This document shows positions 6,871-13,551 of a stretch of DNA of 13,551 bases, in pieces. A program made the position numbers and the translations under genes. The number at the start of each line of letters is the position of its first letter. Position 1 is the first letter of the stretch. The DNA comes from Symbiodinium natans (lineage: Eukaryota > Sar > Dinophyceae > Suessiales > Symbiodiniaceae): NCBI GenBank assembly GCA_905221605.1, contig CAJNDS010001586.1, positions 1-13,551 of the forward strand. Direction: 5' to 3'. Under the pieces are notes generated by a model that ran no database searches, was not told the DNA's origin, and saw only the letters and a list, made by a program, of their open reading frames with translations.

Positions 6871-8225
6871 GGCGCTAAACTATATAGCCTGACCCCTAAA
6901 CTATAAACGTTTATAGTTTAGCCGCTAAACTATAAAGGTTGGCTCCCAAACTATAGAAACGTTTATAGTTTAGAACCAGCCGTGGGGGGTCCCCCAGGAT
7001 TGGCCTGGACCGAGCTTCAAAATGCGATTTTTTAGTACAGAAATCGATGCCGGAAATGCTGCCTCCAATTTCTGGATTTTGCCCTAAACTATAGAGCCCC
7101 AAACTCTAGAGCCTAAACTATAGACGTTTATAGTTTCGGCGCTAAACTATAAAGCCTGACTCCTAAACTATAGACGTTTATAGTTTAGGCGCTAAACTGT
7201 AAAGGTTGGCTCCCAAACTATAGAAACGTTTATAGTTTAGAACCAGCCGTGGGGGGTCCCCCAGGATTGGCCTGGACCGAGCTTCAAAATGCGATTTTTT
7301 AGTACAGAAATCGATGCCGGAAATGCTGCCTCCAATTTCTGGATTTTGCCCTAAACTATAGAGCCCCGAACTCTAGAGCCTAAACTATAGACGTTTATAG
7401 TTTCGGCGCTAAACTATAAAGCCTGACTCCTAAACTATAGACGTTTATAGTTTAGGCGCTAAACTGTAAAGGTTGGCTCCCAAACTCTAGAAACGTTTAT
7501 AGTTTAGAAACAGCCGTGGGGGGTCCCCCAGGATTGGCCTGGACCGAGCTTCAAAATGCGATTTTTTAGTACAGAAATCGATGCCGGAAATGCTGCCTCC
7601 AATTTCTGGATTTTGCCCTAAACTATAGAGCCCCAAACTCTAGAGCCTAAACTATAAACGTTTATAGTTTCGGCGCTAAACTATAAAGCCTGACCCCTAA
7701 ACTATAGACGTTTATAGTTTAGCCGCTAAACTATAAAGGTTGGATCCTAAACTATACAAGCGTTTATAGTTTAGGACCATCCGTGGGGGGTCCCCCAGGA
7801 TTGGCCTGGACCGAGCTTCAAAATGCGATTTTTTAGTACAGAAATCGATGCGGGAAATGCTGCCTCCAATTTCTGGATTTTGCCCTAAACTATAGAGCCC
7901 CAAACTCTAGAGCCTAAACTATAGACGTTTATAGTTTCGGCGCTAAACTATAAAGCCTGACCCCTAAACTATAAACGTTTATAGTTTAGCCGCTAAACTA
8001 TAAAGGTTGGCTCCTAAACTATAGAAACGTTTATAGTTTAGGACCATCCGTGGGGGGTCCCCCAGGATTGGCCTGGACCGAGCTTCAAAATGCGATTTTT
8101 TAGTACTGAAATCGATGCCGGAAATGCTGCCTCCAATTTCTGGATTTTGCCCTAAACTATAGAGCCCCAAACTCTAGAGCCTAAACTATAAACATCTATA
8201 GTTTCGGCGCTAAACTATAAAGCCT
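6871..8225. repeat. array C, copy 1: five 267-bp units in exact register
   Basis: Anchors CCGTGG lie at 6980, 7247, 7514, 7781 and 8048, each exactly 267 bp apart. The first three units share CAGCCGTGG and CTCCCAAACT variants; the last two have CATCCGTGG, so the array has two local subfamilies. Because 267 is 89 codons, the minus-strand 63-codon frame keeps its phase and stays open at 6911-7102, 7712-7903 and 7979-8170. It opens with TTG and reads through the palindromic dyads, so I treat it as non-coding. Confidence 0.95.
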
Positions 8226-8400
8226 GACTCCTAAACTATAGACGTTTATAGTTTAGCCGCTAAACTATAAAGCCTAAACTATAAAGCCCTAAACTATAAA
8301 CGCTAAACTATAAACGTCTATAGTTTAGAGCCAAAACTATAGAGCCTAAACTATAAACGTTTATAGTTTAGACGCAAAACTATAGAAATCTTTATAGTTT
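8226..8400. repeat. transition D, copy 1: compressed dyad units
   Basis: Same structure as 2691-2874, with short spacings between TAAACTATAAAG, TAAACGTCTATAG and TAAACGTTTATAGTTTAG elements. It differs from copy 0 by a few substitutions, for example GAGCC for GAACC near 8328 and TTTATAG for TTTGTAG near 8391. No gene is present. Confidence 0.85.
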
Positions 8401-8662
8401 AACCGTGATTTCGGGCAGGTTTTGGGGTATATATAATATATTGTCAGTACTGACACCGCTCCACTGCCTAGCGGTGGCACGGCACGCTCTCTGGTAAGAC
8501 AGTTGAACTGCTGTATAGGCATATTGTATGTGCGATGCCCATGCAGCCACTTGCTTTGGGCGGCTCGGCTGGTGGGAAAGGAGCGAAGCTCCCCCACCAG
8601 CCACGCCTGAGCGGCTCGGCTGGTGGGAAAGGAGCGAAGCTCCCCCACCAGCCACGCCTGAG
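8401..8662. other. segment E, copy 1: pre-telomeric segment with internal duplication
   Basis: Matches 2875-3087 apart from the loss of one TA step in the AT tract and a tandem duplication of 51 bp at its right end. The palindrome (8442-8455) and the stem CACCGCT/AGCGGTG (8454-8476) are unchanged. The overlapping minus frames (8361-8648 and 8392-8655) gain 17 residues through the duplication. That in-phase gain follows from 51 being a multiple of three and is not evidence of coding. Confidence 0.8.
8560..8661. repeat. 51-bp tandem duplication carrying the telomere-adjacent hairpin
   Basis: The 51-bp stretch beginning GCGGCTCGGCTGGTGGG occurs at 8560-8610 and 8611-8661 with no base differences. 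Each copy holds the complete hairpin (8567-8602 and 8618-8653) with the GCGAAGC apex. Copy 0 has only one. Perfect identity indicates a very recent duplication. Confidence 0.95.
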
Positions 8663-8798
8663 TTTAGGGTTTAGGGTTTAGGGTTTAGGGTTTAGGGTTT
8701 AGGGTTTAGGGTTTAGGGTTTAGGGTTTAGGGTTTAGGGTTTAGGGTTTAGGGTTTAGGGTTTAGGGTTTAGGGTTTAGGGTTTAGGGTTTAGGGTTT
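8663..8798 (+). repeat. interstitial telomeric repeat, (TTTAGGG)19 plus TTT
   Basis: Nineteen perfect TTTAGGG units (8663-8795) are followed by TTT and GCGCCGAAGC. The junctions are identical to those of the four-unit tract at 3088. No degenerate units are present, which suggests recent telomerase-like addition, recombination with a true telomere, or slippage expansion. The 15-unit (105 bp) difference accounts for the shift in macro-repeat offset from 5575 to 5680. Confidence 0.98.
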
Positions 8799-9147
8799 GC
8801 GCCGAAGCTGGAGAAGGATATGACATGGCCGGACGGGCGAACAAACTTGAAATTTGTTTCGGTTCCGGAGCACGCTCAAGGCCACCGAGAATGGGGCCTT
8901 GCTTCGGCCACATCATTTCACGCGTTTCCCTCCCGCGCCGTCAAGTGCGGCTCCCACCCTTAGCCAGCTCCGCCTTTTAGGGTTTAGTTTCCTAAACTCA
9001 TGTTTAGGAAACTCTCTTGTTTTTTTCTCACTCCCCTTCTTGTATGCGTTCTTGTCGGGGTGTATTACACCCTAGTCAAAGTTGCTTGTTTGTTCCACCG
9101 CGATCTTAGTCCTCTTGCAGCCTGCTAGTCTTGCAGGGGGGTCAACC
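8799..9147. other. segment G, copy 1: post-telomeric segment
   Basis: Near-identical to 3119-3467. Substitutions seen include GAAATTTG for GAAGTTTG, CTCACTCCCC for CTCACCGCCC, GCGTTCTT for GCGTGCTT, and two changes near 9090-9102. The stray telomeric motif TTTAGGGTTTAG is intact at 8976-8987. The TTG-started 73-codon frame (8854-9075) persists with two residue changes; no domain is recognised. Confidence 0.75.
8986..9026 (+). other. 12-bp-arm hairpin followed by T7, copy 1
   Basis: Arms AGTTTCCTAAAC (8986-8997) and GTTTAGGAAACT (9002-9013) surround TCAT, with T7 at 9020-9026. It is base-for-base the same as copy 0, although flanking bases differ (GCC to TCC at about 9032). Terminator function is unproven. 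Confidence 0.3.
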
Positions 9148-9981
9148 GGAGGTTTTGCGCCCGGGGGAAAGAGACCGATGGTTGACCGTAGCTTTAAGCA
9201 TGGTGCTCAGATCACAAAGAAAACCGAAGAGCATGTTTGGGTCGAACGGAGGTTTCTGCCCGGGGGAAGACATCGGTGGTTGACCGTAGCTTTCGAGCCC
9301 GGCACTTGTACTATATCAATCCACAGGTGGGTCGACCGCGAGTTGATTGGAGGTTCTGCTGTCAGAGGAGGACGTCGCTTGTTAGACGTAGCTCTTGGCA
9401 CCGTACTTGTGCTCTATCAGCATGTAAATCCGCGAAGCTTTTCTTTGGGTCGACCGGAGGTTTTGCCAGCAGGGAGGTTTCATGCCCGGGGGAAAGACCG
9501 TTGCGTTGATTGGAGGTTTTGCGCCCGGGGGAAAAACATCGGCGGGGGGAAGGCAGCGTTTAAGCACCGTCCTGGCACGACACCAAAGGCAGGTATTAAG
9601 CCCGGTACTTGTGCTATATCAGGATACAGATGCGAGGTGCTGTCGGGGGAAAGACATCACTGGTTGGATGTAGCTTTTGAGCACCGTTCTCGTGCTCTAT
9701 CAACATATGAATCGCGAAGCCATTTGGGCCCACCGGAGGTTTTGCGCCCGGGGGAAAGACCGTTGCATTGATTGGAGGTTTTGCGCCCGAGGGAAAGCCA
9801 TCTTTGAATTGATTGGAGGCTTTACGCCTCCTGTAGATCCGTGAAGCATTTCTGTGTCGATTGGAGGTTTTGCGAGCATGGAAAGACCGGAGGTTTTGCG
9901 TCCCGGGGGAAAACCGTTTATTGATTGGAGGTTTTGCGCCCGGGGGGAAAAACATCGGCGGCGGCTGACCGTAGCTAGTGA
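9148..9981. repeat. block H, copy 1: GC-rich degenerate repeats
   Basis: Aligned with 3468-4302 at offset 5680, then 5679. Loss of one A in GCTCTTG(A)GCACC near 9397 joins two plus-strand frames into one of 229 codons (9082-9771). That frame opens with TTG, has a period-like, low-information sequence and no domain I recognise. Other differences are scattered substitutions such as TTTTCTTTGGG for TTTTTTTTGGG and AAAGCC for AAAACC. I do not call a gene; the frame is a candidate only if transcript evidence appears. Confidence 0.82.
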
Positions 9982-10155
9982 TTCCACCCTGCTTCCACCT
10001 TGCTTCCAGCTCGCTTCCACGTTGCTTGCACTTTGCTTCCACCTTGCTTCCACCTTGCTTCTACCGTTCTTCAACCTTGCTTCCATCTTGCTGCCACCTT
10101 GCTTCCACCTTGTTTCCACTTGCTTCCACCTTCCTTGCGCGTTGCCTCCACCTTG
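9982..10155. repeat. minisatellite I, copy 1: 11-bp TTCCACCTTGC repeat (~16 copies)
   Basis: Appears identical by eye to 4303-4476, including the irregular units (TTCTACCGTTC, TTCAACCTTGC, TTCCTTGCGCG). Minisatellites normally diverge in length quickly, so an unchanged copy number and order supports recent duplication of the whole macro-unit. The ATG-started minus frame of 156 codons (9700-10170) is again present. Confidence 0.92.
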
Positions 10156-10172
10156 TTTATGACTTAGCATGG

Positions 10173-11529
10173 CTTAGCCAAAGTCCGAAAATCCGCGTGG
10201 GGTACCGTTTACAGTTCAAGTGCCAAACTATAGAAAGTGGCCCCTAAATTATAGACGCTTATAGTTTAAACAAAGTCCGAAAATCCGCGTGGGGGTAGCG
10301 TTTGCAGTTTAGGTGCCAAACTGTAGAAAGTGGCCCAAACTTTCGACGTTTATAGTTTAGCCAAAGTCCCAAAATCCGCGTGGGGGTACCATATATAGTT
10401 TAGGTGCCGAACTATAGAAAGTGGCCCCTGAACTATAGACGTTTATAGTTTAGCCAAAGTCCGAAAACCCGTGTGGGGGTAACGTTTACAGTTTAGGTGC
10501 CAAACTATAGAAAGTGCCCCAAACTTTCAACGTTTATAGTGTAGCCACAGTCGAAAATCCGCGCGGGGGTACCATTTATAGTGTAAGTGCCGAACAATAG
10601 AAAGTCGCCCCTAAGCTATAAACGTTTATAGTTTAGCCAAAGTCCGAAAATCCGCGCGGGGGTACCGCTCACAGTTTGAAAGTGCCCCTAAACTATAGAC
10701 GTTTATAGGTTCGCAAAAGTCCGAAAATCCACGTGAGGTTACAATTTACAGTTCAGGTGCCAAACTATAGAAAGTGTCCCCTAAAACTATAGGTGTTTAT
10801 AGCTTAGCCAAAGTCCGAAAATCCGCGTGGGGGCACCGCTTGCAGTTTAGGTGCCAAACTATAGAAAGTGGCCCCTAAACTAAAGACGTTTATAGTTGAG
10901 CCAAAGTCCGAAAATCCGCGTGGGGGTACCGTTTACAGTTTAGGTGCCAAACTGTAGAAGGTGGCCCCAAAAACTGTCGACGTTTATAGTTCAGCCAAAG
11001 GCCGAACATCCGCGTGGGGGTACCGTTTACAGTCTAGGCCAACATCCGAAAATCCGCCTGAGGGTACCGTTTACAGTTCAGGTGCCAAACTATAGAAAGT
11101 GGCCCCTAAACTATAGACGCTTACAGTGTAGCCAAAATCCGAAAATCCGCGTAGGGGGTACCGTTTTGCACGTTTACAGTCAGGTGTCAAGCTATAGAAA
11201 GTGACCCCTAAAACAATAAACGTTTATAGTTTAGCAAAAGTCCGAGAATCCGTGTGGGGGTACCATTCACGGTTTAGGTGCCACACTAAAGAAAGCGGCC
11301 CCTGAACTATAGACGCTTATAGTTTAACCAAAGTCCGAAAATCCGCGTGCGGGGTACCGTTTACAGTTTAGGTGCCCAACTGTAGAAAGTGGCCCCAAAT
11401 GTTCGACGTTTATAGTTTAGCCAATGTCCGAAAATCCGCGTGGGGGTACCGTTCGCAGTTTAGGCCCGCGGGGGTACCGTTTATGCCAAACTATAGAAAG
11501 CGACCCCTATAAACTGTAGACGTTTGTAG
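10173..11529. repeat. array A, copy 2: ~92-bp tandem repeat (~15 units)
   Basis: Longest A array in the window. It keeps the two units missing from copy 1 (10544-10727) and the stretch missing from copy 0. Its left part matches 1-626 more closely than copy 1, for example CCCAAACTTTCGACG and GTGTAGCCACAGTCG. The right end degrades as in copy 1 (CCCGCGGGGGTACC near 11465). No gene is supported. Confidence 0.94.
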
Positions 11530-12310
11530 TGTTGGCGTTAAACTATAAGAGCGGCTCCTAAACTATAGACGTTTATAGTTTAGGCGCTAAATTATCAAGC
11601 TTGGCTCCTAAACTATAGACGTTTATAGTTGAGGCGCTGAACTATACAGGTTGGCTCCTGACCTATGGACCTTACTAGTTTAGGCGCTAAACTATAAAGA
11701 GTGGCTCTTAAACTATAGACATCTATAGTTTAGGCGCTAAACTATCAAGGGGGGCTCCTAAACTGTAAACGTTTATAGTTTAGGCGCTAAACTATAAAGA
11801 GGGGCTCCTAAACTGTAAACGCTTATAGTCTAGGCGCTAAACTATGAAGAGTGGCTCCGAAACTATAGACGTTTATAGTTTAGGCGCTAAACTATAAAGA
11901 GGGGCTCCGAAACTGTAAACGTTTATAGTTTAGGCACTAAACTATAAAGAGGGGCTCCTAAACTGTAAACGTTTATCTTTTTTGTTTTAAGTTTATAGGG
12001 AAGGGGAGGGGAGGGGAAGCGCTAAACTATAAAGGGGGCTCCTAAACTAAGTAACGTTTATAGTTTAGTGCCTAAACTATAAAAGAGGGGCTCCGAACTG
12101 TAAACACGTTTTTTTTTTTATAGTTTAGGCGCTAAACTATAAAGAGGGGCTCCGAAACTGTAAACGTTTATAGTTTAGGCGCTAAACTATAAAGAGGGGC
12201 TCCTAAACTATAGACGTTTATAGTTTAGGCACTAAATTATAAAGAGTGGCTCCTAAACTATAGACGTTTATAGTTTAGGCGCTAAACTATAAAGGTTGGC
12301 TCCCACATTA
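11530..12310. repeat. array B, copy 2 first block (~15 units) with an aberrant patch
   Basis: Diverged left-end units match copy 1 (TGACCTATGGACCTTACTAG near 11660) and are followed by regular 50-bp units. A disrupted stretch around 11975-12122 interrupts the period. The block ends with GGTTGGCTCCCACATTATAG leading into array C. No gene is supported. Confidence 0.93.
11975..12122. other. aberrant low-complexity patch with a G-quadruplex motif
   Basis: Within otherwise regular B units there is CTTTTTTGTTTTAAG, then four G-runs at 11998-12000, 12003-12006, 12008-12011 and 12013-12016 separated by one or two A. This satisfies the G3+N1-7 quadruplex pattern. Irregular units follow (GGGGGCTCC, CTAAGTAACG, TTTAGTGCC) and then a T10-like run near 12110. 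Copies 0 and 1 have ordinary B units here. It could be a repair scar or an assembly or base-calling artefact. Confidence 0.8.
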
Positions 12311-12810
12311 TAGACGTTTATAGTTTAGGACCATCCGTGGGGGGTCCCCCAGGATTGGCCTGGACCGAGCTTCAAAATGCGATTTTTTAGTACACAAATC
12401 GATGCGGGAAATGCTGCCTCCAATTTCTGGATTTCGCCCTAAACTATAGAGCCCCAACTCTAGAGCCTAAACTATAAACGTTCATAGTTTCGGCGCTAAA
12501 CTATAAAGCTTGACCCCTAAACTATAAACGTTTATAGTTTAGCCGCTAAACTATAAAGGTTGGCTCCTAAACTATAAACGTTTATAGTTTAGGAACATCC
12601 GTGGGGGGTCCCCCAGGATTGGCCTGGACCCAGCTTAAAAAGTGCGATTTTTAGTACAGAAATCGATGCCCGAAATGCTGCCTCCAATTTCTTCTGATTT
12701 TTGCCCCAAACTACAGAGTCTAAACTATAAACGTCTATAGTTTCGGCGCTAAACTATAAAGCCTGACTCCTAAACTATAGACGTTTATAGTTTAGCCGCT
12801 AAACTATAAA
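12311..12810. repeat. array C, copy 2 first block: two ~267-bp units
   Basis: Anchors lie at 12335 and 12599 (spacing 264). The second unit carries GACCCAGCTTAAAA and GATGCCCGAAATG, the same variant unit as at 1390 in copy 0, but with a TTCTTCTG expansion near 12690. Copy 1 has no equivalent of this variant unit. Confidence 0.93.
12566..12593. repeat. perfect 28-bp palindrome, copy 2
   Basis: CCTAAACTATAAAC is followed by its exact reverse complement, the counterpart of 1357-1384. Both perfect copies sit in the variant C unit that ends TTTAGGAACATCC. Confidence 0.95.
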
Positions 12811-13180
12811 GGTTGGCTCCTAAATTATAGACGTTTATAGTTTAGGCGCTAAACTATAAAGAGGGGCTCCTAAAGTATAGACGTTTATAGTTTAGGCGCT
12901 AAACTATAAAGAGTGGCTCCTAAACTATAGACGTTTATAGTTGAGGCGCTAAACTATAAAGAGTGGCTCCTAAACTATAGACGTTTATAGTTTAGGCGCT
13001 AAACTATAAAGGTTGGCTCCTAAACTATAGACGTTTATAGTTTAGGCGCTAAACTATAAAGAGTGGCTCCTAAACTATAGACGTTTATAGTTTAGGCGCT
13101 AAACTATAAAGAGGGGCTCCTAAACTATAGACGTTTATAGTTTAGGCGCTAAACTATAAAGGTTGGCTCCCACATTATTG
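12811..13180. repeat. array B, copy 2 second block (~7 units)
   Basis: 50-bp units lie between two C blocks, matching 1597-1977 in copy 0, with the GAGTGG/CTATAGACG class predominating. The final GGTTGGCTCCCACATTATTG unit leads into the next C unit. No gene is present. Confidence 0.93.
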
Positions 13181-13551
13181 ACGTTTATAGTTTAGGACCA
13201 TCCGTGGGGGGTCTCCCAGGATTGGCCTGGACCGAGCTTCAAAATGCGATTTTTTAGTACAGAAATCGATGCCGGAAATGCTGCCTCCAATTTCTGGATT
13301 TTGCCTTAAACTATAGAGCCCCAAACTCTAGAGCCTAAACTATAAACGTTTATAGTTTCGGCGCTAAACTATAAAGCTTGACCCCCAAACTATAAACGTT
13401 TATGGTTTAGCCGCTAAACTATAAAGTTGGCTCCTAAACTATAGAAGCGTTTATAGTTTAGGACCATCCGTGGGGGGTCCCCCAGGATTGGCTTGGACCG
13501 AGCTTCAAAATGCGATTTTTTAGTACAGAAATCGATGCCGGAAATGCTGCC
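13181..13551. repeat. array C, copy 2 second block: one full unit and one cut by the window end
   Basis: Anchors lie at 13202 and 13468 (spacing 266). The first has the GGGGTCTCCCAGG variant and the second the GGCTTGGACC variant, in the same order as 1989 and 2256. Macro-unit copy 2 continues beyond the window; its telomeric tract is not seen. Confidence 0.93.

Larger units (their letters stand above)
4634..10312. repeat. complete copy of a ~5.7-kb macro-repeat (A-B-C-D-E-telomere-G-H-I)
   Basis: The same order of blocks recurs three times. The point equivalent to base 1 reappears at 4634 and at 10313. After the telomeric tract, copies 0 and 1 align at a constant offset of 5680, falling to 5679 after a one-base deletion near 9397. 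Over roughly 3119-4480 versus 8799-10159 I count about 14 substitutions and one indel, so about 99% identity. Copy 0 is shorter because it has lost about 806 bp at its A/B junction. Copy 1 differs by loss of two A units, a 51-bp duplication and a longer telomeric tract. This is direct observation; the mechanism of amplification is not visible. Confidence 0.95.

Noticed and set aside
1056-8170. Family of 63-codon minus-strand frames (1056-1247, 2187-2378, 6911-7102, 7712-7903, 7979-8170) as a small protein family
   Set aside because: They open with TTG, lie wholly within 267-bp satellite units, translate palindromic dyads into YSLG repeats, and are not open in all units.
1-13551. CRISPR array
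   Set aside because: Repeats are contiguous tandem units with diverged rather than unique spacers, no cas-like genes are present, and TTTAGGG tracts point to a eukaryote.

Overview
This window looks like eukaryotic, non-coding, satellite-rich DNA, most likely a subtelomere or a knob-like heterochromatic block from an organism with the Arabidopsis-type telomere repeat TTTAGGG. That repeat is used by most land plants, many green algae and some alveolates, so I do not name a species. I see no convincing protein gene, tRNA, rRNA, CRISPR array or transposase. Nearly all of the longer open frames are by-products of tandem repeats, and most of those I checked open with TTG or GTG rather than ATG.

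The layout is a macro-repeat of about 5.7 kb, seen as one complete copy (about 4634-10312) between two partial ones: copy 0 at 1-4633 and copy 2 at 10313-13551. Each macro-unit runs left to right as follows. Array A has a period of about 92-93 bp and contains 'CCAAAGTCCGAAAATCCGCG' and KpnI-like GGTACC. Array B has a 50-bp period. Array C has a 267-bp period and carries a GC-rich insert. A short AT-rich transition D follows, then single-copy segment E with palindromes and a strong hairpin. Next comes an interstitial telomeric tract F, (TTTAGGG)4 in copy 0 and (TTTAGGG)19 in copy 1. It is followed by segment G, a GC-rich degenerate repeat block H built on 'GGAGGTTTTGCGCCCGGGGG', and an 11-bp minisatellite I (TTCCACCTTGC). 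Array A then starts again. In copies 0 and 2 the B and C blocks are interleaved (B-C2-B-C); copy 1 has B followed by five C units.

The unifying element is a dyad. Arrays A, B and C all contain the half-site CCTAAACTATAAAC or a one-base variant next to its reverse complement. In array B a second, overlapping dyad (12-bp arms around GCG) shares one arm with the first, so each unit can form either of two hairpins. The half-site starts with CCTAAA, which is the telomeric repeat minus one C.

The most interesting system-level reading is a tandem macro-repeat with telomere tracts at a fixed internal position, comparable in layout to yeast Y' elements separated by short telomeric tracts. This could arise by chromosome-end recombination or by reinsertion of circles. 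Segments F to I are about 99% identical between copies 0 and 1, which suggests recent amplification or homogenisation. These functional readings are inference; the repeat structure is seen directly.
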